Shown in pieces: positions 32,240 through 41,579 of a DNA stretch of 64,000 nt. The notes beneath the pieces are model-generated. The model was not told where the DNA came from and searched no databases. It worked only from the letters and a program-made list of their open reading frames with translations. The stretch covers positions 1 to 64,000 of the forward strand of contig NZ_CAWUDI010000001.1 in NCBI RefSeq assembly GCF_963920925.1, in the 5' to 3' direction. Source of the stretch: Rivularia sp963920925 (GTDB lineage: Bacteria > Cyanobacteriota > Cyanobacteriia > Cyanobacteriales > Nostocaceae). Position 1 is the first letter of the stretch. Every line of letters starts with the position of its first letter. Position numbers and translations under genes: made by a program.

Positions 32240-34156
32240 CTAACTATGCCAAGCTTGATAAAAATCTTGATAGCTCATCTTCTCTGCACAATTCCACATA
32301 AATTGATACACGTCATCGTGACGATAAGAACAATTTTGATAAAACTTTTTGCTGAGATATCCTTTTAAAGCTGTAATAATTTCTGGAAAGCAAGCGTATT
32401 TATTGATTGAATTGACGTTTTGCATTATATCCGAAAATAAATCTTCATCAAAATCATCATTTTCATCAGGTTTACAATTATTAAATAAAAAAAGTTTATC
32501 CTTTTCGATTGCATTTAGTAAACGTTTAAATTCTGCGCTTATTGATTCATTAATTAAAACTCTTGCTGTTTTATCTTCTTTCGCTATTTTATCTAAGTAT
32601 ATTTCTGGCAACAAACGCTCGTATTGAAATAAAATACTTAATTTATTTAAGGAATCTAATTCAATCAGAGTATTTATTGCTTTTTGATAATGGCTTTCAA
32701 CTTGTAACAAAATAGCCGCAGCGTTTTCAGATTGATAAACCTGCATCCATTCTACAATAATCGAAACCGCGAGTTCATTCTCTGGCTCTAATCGCAAGAT
32801 AGCTTCAGCCAAATCAACCTCAAATATTTTGCCTTTTGGTGAGTGTAAAATTCTTCTTAAAGCAGCTATACTTTCTTGGTAGATTACTAAATCTATATTT
32901 TTATCAAGAAGCATCTTGCTAATAGCATAAATTGCCAAGCCTGAAGCTCTTAGACAAGTTATTTCTAATGAAGAACCATCATTTATGTTTGAACTTTTTT
33001 CTATAAAGGAAATGAAGCTCAGAATGACTTCTGTATCGCCCGGATATAATTGTACTAAAGATGTGATTATTCGAGGATAAAAATATAGCTCATTTTCATT
33101 AAGAATTCTCAAATATTCTAATCCAAATAAAAAATTATTTTCAGAAGTCTCCAAAAGTTGAATTAAAGTTTCCTTAACTCCAACTTGATTTCTATCAAAC
33201 CTTCCTAAACTTGCAGCAATTTCAGCACGACAACAATTATCCTCACAAGTTTTCAATCTTTCTGATAAAACTTTGATAGCTGCTTGATTTCGGGAATCTA
33301 CTTCTTGTAGAAACTCTACAGCTTTAACTAAAAGATACATTTCCTGAGTACTTTCAAGTATATAAACCAAACTATCCTTCGCGATTTCATTACCCACATC
33401 TATCAACAACAAAGCCTCAGCAACATCAAGACAAATTCTGTCACCTCGATTTATCTGCAAAAACTTCTCTAAAGCTAGAATTGCCGTTTGATTTCCACAG
33501 CCAATTTTTCCCAAAGTCTTAATCGCTTCACAACAAAGACTTTTATCCTCTGTTGTTTCCATCAGCTTGATAACAGCGTTTATTGCAGCTTGATTCCCAG
33601 CACCAATTTTGCCAATACTCCGACAAATACTTGAGCGTTTGTAATTCTCTTGCGTTACATCCAGCAGTAAAATCAAAGCAGCGATCGCCATCTTATTTCC
33701 TACATCCAATTCTCCCAACTTCACCGCAGCAGATTGCAAAGTTAATCGACTCGGAGTATTACGCAGCAAGTATTCAAAAGCTTTGACAACTCTTGTTTTA
33801 TGCGTAACTTTCAAAGTATTTCTTGCAGCTTCTAGCAACGGTTGAGGAAAAAGTTGCCAGCCAAAATAAATGTAACTCCAATCGAGCAACTGTTTAACAA
33901 TGCGATCGCCAAAGCTAGATTCAGGAAAATAATTTAAAGCTTCCGCAGCTAAGAAATAAGCACGATATCGATAAAAACCACCGCAATCGTCATCAAAATT
34001 AACAAGCGCCCGAATAAATGCTTCTTTCTGCTGTTTAGGAATATCATCTCGACTAAACCAATACAGAATTTCAGCTTTATAATCAGGCGCAAAAATGCGG
34101 TAATTATTTAATTCAAGATTATCTAAATTATGGTCAAAGAAATTCCAATCATTCAT
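32240..34156 (-). CDS. HEAT-repeat protein
   Basis: A 638-residue all-helical protein built from about a dozen 35-40 residue units of the type GNKMAIAALILLLDVTQEN, GNQAAINAVIKLMETTEDK and GNQTAILALEKFLQINRGD, with the linking motif AxxLGKIGxGNxxA. Similar repeats form the C-terminal sensor part of cyanobacterial NACHT-type NTPases, but no NTPase domain is present here, so it is a stand-alone scaffold or a repeat-only relative. No signal peptide or membrane segment. Partner unknown. A dispersed four-hairpin element lies just behind it. Confidence 0.78.
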   Translation of the reverse strand: MNDWNFFDHNLDNLELNNYRIFAPDYKAEILYWFSRDDIPKQQKEAFIRALVNFDDDCGGFYRYRAYFLAAEALNYFPESSFGDRIVKQLLDWSYIYFGWQLFPQPLLEAARNTLKVTHKTRVVKAFEYLLRNTPSRLTLQSAAVKLGELDVGNKMAIAALILLLDVTQENYKRSSICRSIGKIGAGNQAAINAVIKLMETTEDKSLCCEAIKTLGKIGCGNQTAILALEKFLQINRGDRICLDVAEALLLIDVGNEIAKDSLVYILESTQEMYLLVKAVEFLQEVDSRNQAAIKVLSERLKTCEDNCCRAEIAASLGRFDRNQVGVKETLIQLLETSENNFLFGLEYLRILNENELYFYPRIITSLVQLYPGDTEVILSFISFIEKSSNINDGSSLEITCLRASGLAIYAISKMLLDKNIDLVIYQESIAALRRILHSPKGKIFEVDLAEAILRLEPENELAVSIIVEWMQVYQSENAAAILLQVESHYQKAINTLIELDSLNKLSILFQYERLLPEIYLDKIAKEDKTARVLINESISAEFKRLLNAIEKDKLFLFNNCKPDENDDFDEDLFSDIMQNVNSINKYACFPEIITALKGYLSKKFYQNCSYRHDDVYQFMWNCAEKMSYQDFYQAWHS

Positions 34157-34217
34157 TTCCCCCTACCCATCTTCATGTGGGATGTAAAGGACATATTTGT
34201 AAGATATCACAATTGGA

Positions 34218-34305
34218 AGAGAGAGGGGGAGAGGGGGAGATGGGGAGATGGGGAGACAAGGGGACAAGGAGAAAAAACCTAACTCCTAACTCCTAACTCC
34301 TCACT
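34218..34305. repeat. Mixed short tandem repeats (GGGGAGA, AACTCCT)
   Basis: GGGGAGAT and GGGGACAA units, then AACTCCT units, occupy the spacer upstream of the HEAT gene and run up to the cysE stop. Confidence 0.8.
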
Positions 34306-34306
34306 A

Positions 34307-35098
34307 TTAGATCCCGGAGCCATCCAAAAATTCATCTATCGCTTTATCTTGCAAACGACATTTAGTATGATGTTCTCTCAAATGTTCTTCATTTAAAACA
34401 TGAGAATTTGTAACATGATTTTCTCTAGAAGCTACATTTGCAACAGTCTGTGAAACGGTTTGCTGTTTTTCTTGCAAATGCTCGATTTGTTCTTCTAGCT
34501 GCTCGATTCTATCTACCAAAGCGCGTATTGCTTGAGCTTCAGCATCTGGTAAACGTCCGTGTTCTAACGGATCTACTTTGACACCAGAACGATAAACTAT
34601 TCTACCGGGAACGCCTACTACAGTACAATCTGAAGGCACATCTCGCAATACAACGGAACCAGCACCGATACGCACGTTGTTACCAATTTGCAGATTTCCC
34701 AATACTTTCGCACCTGCACCAACAACTACGCATTCTCCTAAAGTTGGATGACGTTTACCAGTTTCTTTACCAGTACCACCCAAAGTAACTCCTTGGTAAA
34801 TCAGCGCATTATCTCCGATAATTGCCGTTTCACCAATCACTACACCCATTCCGTGATCGATAAATACACCTTTACCAATGGTTGCTCCAGGGTGAATTTC
34901 TACTCCAGTCAAAAAGCGGGCTAAGTGAGAAGTAAAGCGAGGAAGAAAAGGTATTCCGACGTGACGCATCCACCGAGCGATTCTATGCAGTAGCAAAGCT
35001 TGCAAACCAGGGTAGCAGAATAATACTTCTAACCAGTTACGAGCCGCTGGATCGCGTTCAAATATAATACGAAAGTCAGCAATAAATGTTGATAACAC
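34307..35098 (-). CDS. cysE: Serine O-acetyltransferase
   Basis: A 263-residue protein. A short N-terminal helical region (FRIIFERDPAARNWLEVLFCYPGLQALLLHR) precedes the left-handed beta-helix of hexapeptide repeats (GVEIHPGATIGKGVFIDHG, VVIGETAIIGDNALIYQGVTLGG, IGNNVRIGAGSVVLRDVPSDCTVVGVPGRIV). It makes O-acetylserine, the carbon acceptor in cysteine synthesis. It is the short CysE type common in cyanobacteria. After residue 185 there is a coiled-coil (DRIEQLEEQIEHLQEKQQT) and a polar tail not needed for catalysis; the usual CysK-binding C-terminal isoleucine is present (GSGI). Confidence 0.95.
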   Translation of the reverse strand: MLSTFIADFRIIFERDPAARNWLEVLFCYPGLQALLLHRIARWMRHVGIPFLPRFTSHLARFLTGVEIHPGATIGKGVFIDHGMGVVIGETAIIGDNALIYQGVTLGGTGKETGKRHPTLGECVVVGAGAKVLGNLQIGNNVRIGAGSVVLRDVPSDCTVVGVPGRIVYRSGVKVDPLEHGRLPDAEAQAIRALVDRIEQLEEQIEHLQEKQQTVSQTVANVASRENHVTNSHVLNEEHLREHHTKCRLQDKAIDEFLDGSGI

Positions 35099-35159
35099 GA
35101 ATTAGCACCCTCGGAGAGCCTTTACACCAGATACAGTTTATATTACCGTCCTATGGGGA

Positions 35160-35300
35160 CAATGGGAGATGGGGAGACAAGGGGACAAGGGGACAAGGGG
35201 ACAAGGGGACAAGGAGAATTTAAAATTCTTAACTCCCCACTCCTAACTCCTAACTCTTAACTCTCAACTCCTAATTCCTAACTTCTAACTCCTAACTATT
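35160..35300. repeat. Octamer/heptamer arrays (GGGGACAA, AACTCCT)
   Basis: Four to five GGGGACAA units (about 35170-35213) are followed by AACTCCT/AACTCTT units. They separate cysE from the secreted protein gene. Confidence 0.85.
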
Positions 35301-35334
35301 TCTCATTATAATTCATTAGTACGGAATTTTAGAA

Positions 35335-35823
35335 CTATTCTTGCAAAGAAAGTTTGTAATTCTGTCTTGTACTAGCTTTAAAACTGCCTACCCAGATTTT
35401 ATATTCTCCTGCTTTCCAGTTACTGTCGTTGATGCTAGCGTCTTTACTTCTGCCAGTGTCGTCACCACAGCGAACTGTTTTATCATCTGGCCCAACTATT
35501 AGTAAAGTAGTGTCATAGCCACCACTATTAACTTTGATATTTAATTTGGAAAAATCTTTCTCTAAAACTAGAATATGATCTGGTGTGGGATCTGCAAAAC
35601 CAATGCACAAATTTTTATTGCGATCACGCTTACTAACTGCGGATAAAGAATAAGAACCACCTGTATAACCCGTCACTATTTTTTTGACAGCTTCCGAGTT
35701 TGGCGATAAGCTAATTTTCCCAAAGAAAGAGTTATTTGCTGTTACGGGATTAGAAGTAACAACAGTAAATAAGCCTGCGAGGCACAAGAGCGATAATGCA
35801 ATTTGGGAGCGACACAATTTCAT
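35335..35823 (-). CDS. Secreted protein, unknown
   Basis: A 162-residue protein with a signal peptide (hydrophobic ALSLLCLAGLFTVVTS, likely cleavage near TVVTSNPVTA). The mature part has a compact sheet-rich pattern: GYTGGSYSLSAVSKRDRNKNLCIGFADPTPDHIL, KINVNSGGYDTTLLIVGPDD and WKAGEYKIWVGSFK. This resembles the pre-peptidase C-terminal/beta-sandwich type of extracellular domain, with two cysteines that could pair. Similar single-domain exported proteins are frequent in filamentous cyanobacteria; role unknown. Confidence 0.72.
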   Translation of the reverse strand: MKLCRSQIALSLLCLAGLFTVVTSNPVTANNSFFGKISLSPNSEAVKKIVTGYTGGSYSLSAVSKRDRNKNLCIGFADPTPDHILVLEKDFSKLNIKVNSGGYDTTLLIVGPDDKTVRCGDDTGRSKDASINDSNWKAGEYKIWVGSFKASTRQNYKLSLQE

Positions 35824-36275
35824 ACATACACTTCCCGAAATATCTAAATTAATTTTATAAGTTCTTTTATATACAACCTAACGTTACCTAATTTCGGAAT
35901 TACAAAGTTTGTGACAGCTTTGTATCCGTACACTTATTAGACCAAATTAGAAATCAAAAAACAAAGGTCTAAAGAATGAACGATTAATTTTTGAACTTAT
36001 AACTTTTGACATAAAGCCAAAACTTGCAACTTATTAGCACTTTAATATCAGTTAAATGACGCCATATTAATGTTAGATTAATTTTTGATGAAAAATTCTT
36101 CACAACTTTATAAAACATTAGGCATGAGAGTTAGGAGTTAGGAATTAGGAGTTAGGAATTAGGAGCTTTCACCTTAGATCCCCCCAACCCCGCGAAGAAA
36201 GCGGGGCTTACGTAGGTTAAATATAAAATTGGGTTGGTAACTGTTCACTGATAACTGATAACTGATAACTGTTTT
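35824..36275. other. Spacer with repeats
   Basis: This contains TTAGGAG units (36127-36165), a dispersed GC-rich palindrome fragment at about 36178-36220 (CCCCAACCCCGC with AGCGGGGCTTACG) and CTGATAA units at 36242-36270. No gene seen. Confidence 0.6.
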
Positions 36276-37943
36276 CTAATCATTCAATAAAAAGAAAACA
36301 CCAGCTTTAAGCAATTCGCTGTTGCTGTCGTAGCTGCTAATAGTAAAAGACTGAAGTTTGTCGATAAAAGGTTTACCGACGATTTCTAAAAGCTTGAGTA
36401 TGGGTAATTGACTTTCGATAAAATCTTGACTTTTTTCCCAGTCAACATAGACATATCCTTGGTTTGATTGGGGAATGGCTGCAATACTATCTTGAAAATT
36501 CCGATTATCTTTAAAGAAATTTTCTTTATTATTAATAGCTTCATCCATCGTCTCAATCGAAGAAGTAAAAATTTCGTAGTTATCTTTACTTGTATGAGTT
36601 CCCAACACCTTTGCCTGAATTTTCAAGTCAGATGCTTTATTCCCAGTAGTTGTTAATTTCGTCCAAGCAGAAATTGTTTGCTCGTTTAAGCTAATTGAAC
36701 TAACTGTCAGTCCATTGTTAGAAGCTATTTCGTCTAAATGTGAAATATTGGATGCTGTTGTTGAAGATTTCTCTGCCACAAAAATCCATTCAGGTTTGTT
36801 ATTTTCACTTCTATTTTCACTATTCGGCAATAATGCGATCGCATATTCTCCTTTTACCCAACTGAAAATATCTTCTTTTAAATTGATTCCCCAACGTTTT
36901 TCCAGATTAGTTAAAGGTTTAGTGATTTGGGAAGCTATATTTTCTCCCGATTCACTAGATATGGCTGAATCAGTTTGCTGCCAAAGTAAAGCTAAGTTGC
37001 TGTTATCTAAATTGCTCAAATCTTTTCCTGAAATTACCAAACCTGAAGTAGCGGGAATATATGAAAGTGCTTTTACTTTTTCGCTGGATTCGGCTAATGG
37101 TATTGGTGAATTTGCTCCGAAACTAGTTTCTGCTAGCAAACCTTTGGATTTAGCAGCTAAAGAAATTAGTTGAGTAGTATAAGTTGGAGATGATAAATTT
37201 AAACCTTGCCATTTTGCGACAGATGGAAGATTGAGAAAACTTACAGCTTGATTGCTACCTAATTGTTTGATGGCTTGTTGATAATTATCCAAGCTAATTA
37301 AACTTAAACCCGGTGCTTGAACGTTATTGATTGCTTCTCGCAGGATTTTGGCATCGTTAGCGAACAATACAAAATTATCGCCTACAACCGTTGCAGCCAA
37401 AGGTTTTTTGATTTCTTCCGTTTGCGGAATATCGGAAATCAATTTGACTCCTTTATATTGTTCCACAACTAAGGAAGTTCCAGATAAAACCCGCTTAGAA
37501 AATAAAAGTTCGATAAACTCGCGGCTTTTCTCTTCATCCTTTGTAGTCAGTACCGTTAGATAGCCGGGTTGCTTGCCGTTTGCAGAATCCTTGTCAATAT
37601 CGTCAGTCGTAACAGAAGCAGTAATTTCATTACCCAACCAAGGTTGAACATCTTTTTTATAATCAAGCCCGGTATTATCTAATAAACTTTTTTTCAGCTT
37701 GGATAATTTAACTCCACCATTCAATACCTCAAAGCGATTTGGATCTACTGGCATTGACACCATAACAGGTGCTTGCCTAGAAATAAATACAGCAGCACTC
37801 GGTTGTTTTTGCGTATTGCTGGCTAAATTTAGAGGATTTTGATTAAATAACCCATTACAGCCAGCGATACCAGTTAACAGCAGCGCGATCGCACTTGCTG
37901 CAACAAAACGAAATAATAATTTTTTATTTGTCACTCTTTTCAC
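36276..37943 (-). CDS. DUF3352-type lipoprotein
   Basis: A 555-residue protein. The N-terminus (KKLLFRFVAASAIALLLTGIAGC) is a lipoprotein signal with lipobox IAGC, so it should be anchored to a membrane and face the periplasm. The body matches the cyanobacterial DUF3352 family: VFISRQAPVMVSMPVDPNRFE, DVQPWLGNEITASVTT, NQAVSFLNLPSVAKWQGL, EDIFSWVKGEYAIALLPN and the C-terminal YVYVDWEKSQDFIES. The function of the family is not known. It is a single gene surrounded by repeat-rich spacers. Confidence 0.85.
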   Translation of the reverse strand: MKRVTNKKLLFRFVAASAIALLLTGIAGCNGLFNQNPLNLASNTQKQPSAAVFISRQAPVMVSMPVDPNRFEVLNGGVKLSKLKKSLLDNTGLDYKKDVQPWLGNEITASVTTDDIDKDSANGKQPGYLTVLTTKDEEKSREFIELLFSKRVLSGTSLVVEQYKGVKLISDIPQTEEIKKPLAATVVGDNFVLFANDAKILREAINNVQAPGLSLISLDNYQQAIKQLGSNQAVSFLNLPSVAKWQGLNLSSPTYTTQLISLAAKSKGLLAETSFGANSPIPLAESSEKVKALSYIPATSGLVISGKDLSNLDNSNLALLWQQTDSAISSESGENIASQITKPLTNLEKRWGINLKEDIFSWVKGEYAIALLPNSENRSENNKPEWIFVAEKSSTTASNISHLDEIASNNGLTVSSISLNEQTISAWTKLTTTGNKASDLKIQAKVLGTHTSKDNYEIFTSSIETMDEAINNKENFFKDNRNFQDSIAAIPQSNQGYVYVDWEKSQDFIESQLPILKLLEIVGKPFIDKLQSFTISSYDSNSELLKAGVFFLLND

Positions 37944-38325
37944 ACTATTTCCGTTGCGGCGTTTTTTAGCACCATCATTATTAAAGCGTTTTGTGGAAAA
38001 AAGGGAACAGGGAACAGGGAACAGTGAATAGGGAAAGGTTATATAACTGAGCAGTGAATATAGTGGTTTTCAAAATCCAAAATCCGTCGATGCTTAGTTT
38101 TGAGAGAAGAGAATCTACACCCCAAACTTTCCGCAAAATAGAAACATCCGTTGTTAAAATCCAAAATTCTATGGGATTAGGAACAATTACTTACTCATAT
38201 TCATAAAAAGTATCAAGATGTAGCCAATTTACCTGGATAATTCCCAAACCCTTTTACTAGTGCTGATGCTAAGAGGGGAATTTTCTGTCAACATAATAAA
38301 TATAGATTTTTTTTAGAAATTCTTC
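37944..38325. other. Divergent spacer upstream of DUF3352 and rhodanese genes
   Basis: GGGAACA units (37999-38030) and AAAATCC units near 38075-38170. The rest is AT-rich and must hold both promoters, but no clear box or operator was recognised. Confidence 0.55.
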
Positions 38326-38685
38326 ATGACGGGGAATAACCTCGGTCAAACCATGAATCAAATCACTGTAGAAGAACTCGCAAAATGTTTGTCTTCTTCG
38401 GAGTCTTCAATCCAACTTGTAGACGTGCGCGAACCACAAGAAGTCCAAACGGCAAGCATCGAAGGCTTTATGAATTTACCTTTAAGTCAGTTTGCTGAGT
38501 GGGGAAACGACATTCAAGTTCGTTTGGAACCTGACAAGGAAACTTTAGTTCTATGTCATCACGGTGTTCGTTCCGCTCAAATGTGTCAGTGGCTAACATC
38601 TCAAGGCTTTTCCAACGTGAAAAATATTACCGGGGGTATTGATGCTTATTCAATGTTAGTTGACCCTTCAGTTCCTCAGTATTAA
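38326..38685 (+). CDS. Single-domain rhodanese-like protein
   Basis: About 119 residues (110 if ATG 38353, MNQITVEEL, is the true start, which fits relatives better). LVDVREPQEVQTASIEGFMNLPL and LVLCHHGVRSAQMCQWL are the rhodanese signatures; the cysteine in CHHGVRS is the persulphide carrier. It probably transfers sulphur to thiols or cyanide, or reduces arsenate-like ions, in the cytoplasm. It precedes hrcA on the same strand but is separated by about 330 bases. Confidence 0.88.
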   Translation: MTGNNLGQTMNQITVEELAKCLSSSESSIQLVDVREPQEVQTASIEGFMNLPLSQFAEWGNDIQVRLEPDKETLVLCHHGVRSAQMCQWLTSQGFSNVKNITGGIDAYSMLVDPSVPQY

Positions 38686-39016
38686 TGGTTACAGATCGAA
38701 GGTTAAAGGTCAAAGTCAAAGGTGTTTATACTTATATAGCTTGATAATATTATTTCATGAGTAATAGGTAATTCGTAGCTATACATACCCTATTTCATCA
38801 ATAAATCTGAGAAAATACTTAATAGAGAGTATTGGCAATGTATTCAAATAAGAACCTTTTTTGTATTAAATAGTACTCTCACTCAGGACAAAACTATTTG
38901 TAAGTGTAAAGGTATTGCAGTACACCATGCGGTCGTTATTAAATATCTGCTAATAACATTTCAAAAATTTGTTTTTTTTAATATTGATAAAAACTGTGTT
39001 TAAACAGCCATTCCCT
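38686..39016. other. Spacer upstream of hrcA
   Basis: About 330 AT-rich bases without a gene. I looked for a CIRCE element (TTAGCACTC-N9-GAGTGCTAA), the HrcA operator, and did not see one. Confidence 0.5.
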
Positions 39017-40102
39017 ATGCAATTCCAGCTAACCAATCGACAACAACATATTCTTTGGGCAACAGTACGTCATTATATAGCGACAGCTGAACCTGTGGGT
39101 TCTAAAGCTTTGGTGGAAGAGTTCGACTTGGGTGTAAGTTCGGCAACAATTCGTAATGTAATGGGAGTCTTGGAAAAATCTGGACTGCTTTATCAACCCC
39201 ATACCTCGTCAGGAAGAATACCGTCAGACTCTGGTTATCGAATTTATGTAGATCAGTTAATTCCACATAATCAAAGTTTAAACAAAGAGGTAGAAGCGGC
39301 ATTACAGGGAGGTTTAAAATGGGAAGATTGGAGTTTAGAAGCACTATTGCAAGGGGCGACGCAAATTTTAGCCAGTTTGAGTGGTTGTGTGAGTTTAATC
39401 ACAATGCCGCAGAACAATACAGCGGTATTACGGCATTTACAATTAGTGCAAATTGAAACGGGACAGATCATGTTGATTGTGGTAACAGATGGTTACGAAA
39501 CACATTCAACATTGATGGACTTACCCTCCGCATCGGAAGGCAATCAACCCGATGTAGAATTAATAGACAGAGAATTACAGATTGTTTCAAACTTTTTAAA
39601 CAGTCAATTACGCGGCAAAAGTTTAATGGAATTAACTGTACTTGACTGGAGTCAATTAGATATTGAATTTCAGCGCTACGGTGAATATTTAAAAACATCC
39701 CTCGTCGAATTGACTCGTCGCACCTTTTCCCCTACAAATACACAAATCATGGTGCGTGGCGTGTCGGAAGTTTTACGACAGCCAGAGTTTTCACAAATAC
39801 AGCAAGTACAAACCATAATTCACCTACTTGAAGAAGAGCAAGAGCAATTATGGCGATTGATATTTGACGAAACAGAATTAGAAAAATTAGATAAACCACA
39901 CGTCACTGTCCGTATTGGTTCGGAAAATACCTTAGAACCCATCCGTACTTGTACGTTAATTTCATCCACATATCATCGAGATTCGATACCAGTAGGAAGC
40001 GTCGGAGTTTTAGGTCCCACAAGACTTAATTACGAAAATGCGATCGCGCTCGTTTCCGCAGCATCCGAATATCTCTCCGAAGCAATCAGCAATCAACAGT
40101 GA
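39017..40102 (+). CDS. hrcA: Heat-inducible transcription repressor HrcA
   Basis: About 361 residues from ATG 39017 (MQFQLTNRQQHILWATVRHYIATAEPVGSKAL), the normal family start; the frame also opens 16 codons earlier. The N-terminal winged helix (LGVSSATIRNVMGVLEKSGLLYQPHTSSGRIPS) binds CIRCE operators; the C-terminal HrcA domain has VGSVGVLGPTRLNYENAI. It represses groESL and dnaK-type genes and is kept active by GroEL. No heat-shock gene is adjacent, so it acts in trans. The last codons (ISNQQ) run into a CAACAGT repeat array that supplies the stop. Confidence 0.95.
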   Translation: MQFQLTNRQQHILWATVRHYIATAEPVGSKALVEEFDLGVSSATIRNVMGVLEKSGLLYQPHTSSGRIPSDSGYRIYVDQLIPHNQSLNKEVEAALQGGLKWEDWSLEALLQGATQILASLSGCVSLITMPQNNTAVLRHLQLVQIETGQIMLIVVTDGYETHSTLMDLPSASEGNQPDVELIDRELQIVSNFLNSQLRGKSLMELTVLDWSQLDIEFQRYGEYLKTSLVELTRRTFSPTNTQIMVRGVSEVLRQPEFSQIQQVQTIIHLLEEEQEQLWRLIFDETELEKLDKPHVTVRIGSENTLEPIRTCTLISSTYHRDSIPVGSVGVLGPTRLNYENAIALVSAASEYLSEAISNQQ

Positions 40103-40180
40103 ACAGTTAACAGTCAACAGTTAGGAGTTAGGAGTTAATTATTCTTCTCCTTCTCCCCATCCCCCCATCCCCTCATCACT
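40097..40180. repeat. Heptamer arrays (CAACAGT, TTAGGAG, CCCCATC)
   Basis: Three successive unit types follow directly from the end of hrcA. Confidence 0.8.
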
Positions 40181-40221
40181 TAGGTATCATCAAGAAACAC
40201 GCTTATTGATACTGTTTAATA

Positions 40222-40899
40222 ATGATAAAAATTATATTTTGGTCGGTTTGGGTTGGATTTTCTGTATATGCTTTTGTTTTTGCTCCTCCGAATCAACCCG
40301 ATACTTTTGAATTAATTAAAAATCTTTCAACTGGGCAATGGGAAGGAATCAACCCTTTGATAGTTTCGCTATTTAACTTGATGGGTGTATTTCCTTTAAT
40401 CTACAGTTGCATGGTGTTTATTGATGGCAAAGGACAAAAAATACCGGCTTGGATATTTGCAACTTTTTCTTTTGGTGTAGGTGCTTTTGCTTTATTACCT
40501 TATTTAGCTTTGCGGGAACCAAATCCTGATTTTGTTGGTGAAAAGAACGCTTTTATCAAAGTACTAGATTCCCGGATAACTGGTATTGTATTGAGTGTCG
40601 GAGCGATAGTTTTGGTATCTTACGGTTTACAGGGAGGAAACTGGGGTGATTTTGTTCAACAGTGGCAAACCGATCGTTTTATCCATGTAATGAGTTTGGA
40701 TTTTTGTCTGCTTTGCCTGCTTTTCCCCGCGCTTTTGGGAGACGATATGGCGAAACGAGGAATGAAAAATCGGATTTTATTTTGGTTAGTTACCTTAATT
40801 CCGTTATTTGGCTCTTTGGCTTATTTATCCGTGAGAAAACCTTTACCAGATGATGTTCAGCAAGAATTAATTGCTAAGCAAAAAGCAGTATTAAATTGA
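40222..40899 (+). CDS. Multi-pass membrane protein, unknown
   Basis: A 225-residue protein with about six transmembrane segments: residues 1-22, 44-66, 74-98, 118-136, 155-172 and 183-205. Sequence between helices includes PPNQPDTFELIKNLSTGQWEGINP and ALREPNPDFVG. This pattern is shared with cyanobacterial and chloroplast proteins of unknown function. No catalytic motif recognised. It is a single gene following hrcA. Confidence 0.7.
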   Translation: MIKIIFWSVWVGFSVYAFVFAPPNQPDTFELIKNLSTGQWEGINPLIVSLFNLMGVFPLIYSCMVFIDGKGQKIPAWIFATFSFGVGAFALLPYLALREPNPDFVGEKNAFIKVLDSRITGIVLSVGAIVLVSYGLQGGNWGDFVQQWQTDRFIHVMSLDFCLLCLLFPALLGDDMAKRGMKNRILFWLVTLIPLFGSLAYLSVRKPLPDDVQQELIAKQKAVLN

Positions 40900-41028
40900 A
40901 TCTTTATCGCGGTTGATAATACTGTTTATCCATAATTATGATGTTGGGTTACGACACGATGAATATAAATTGTCGTTGCAAATTTTTTTTTCGTGTCTAA
41001 CCCAAACTACAAACTACAAACTACAAAC

Positions 41029-41400
41029 TTAGGCTACAGTAACTTGATTTGTATCAACATTACTCGCACCATTAACTTTTTTAGCCACAGAAACCATTTT
41101 ATTAAGAATATCTTGGCTGGGAACGGTACCTTTTAAAACTACCGTAGAACTAGTTTGAGCAACCCAAAGAGTATCAATATCGTCCAATTCGGAATCTTCA
41201 TCGAAAGCTAAAGCAACTCGCTTTGCTAAACCACTTTGATCGTATTCACCATTTAATCCTACACGCTCTGGGGCGATTGATTTAGTAGTACTATTCGATT
41301 GTGATGTAGATGTAGATGGTGCTGCTTGCGGTTGCGGTGTAGGATTTACCTGTGCATCTTTGGGTTTACCCATTCCAAAAAGTCTTTTTAACCAGCCCAT
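41029..41400 (-). CDS. BON-domain protein
   Basis: About 123 residues starting at ATG 41400 (MGWLKRLFGMGKPKDAQ), preceded by GGAGAATA at the right distance; a longer frame opens at 41430. A low-complexity Pro/Thr/Ser linker (NPTPQPQAAPSTSTSQSNSTTK) joins a basic amphipathic N-terminus to a C-terminal BON-like domain (ALAFDEDSELDDIDTLWVAQTSSTVVLKGTVPSQDILNKMVSVA). BON domains bind phospholipid or sit at membranes. The N-terminus may attach to the membrane surface. Role unknown. Confidence 0.78.
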   Translation of the reverse strand: MGWLKRLFGMGKPKDAQVNPTPQPQAAPSTSTSQSNSTTKSIAPERVGLNGEYDQSGLAKRVALAFDEDSELDDIDTLWVAQTSSTVVLKGTVPSQDILNKMVSVAKKVNGASNVDTNQVTVA

Positions 41401-41579
41401 AAAACTTATTCTCCAATTAATTTCATTCACTGTGAATATATAGGCTGGATAAATAAGTTACATCTGTCGTTGAAAGGAGATATGGTGCTTACTATTCCTG
41501 CTTTAGATGTACTTTCACAACAAATTTTTTATACCTATAGATTAAATAAAAAACCTTCCCCCATCTCCTCATTTCCCCT

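Noticed and set aside
38686..39016. CIRCE operator upstream of hrcA
   Set aside because: No TTAGCACTC-N9-GAGTGCTAA-like inverted repeat was found.
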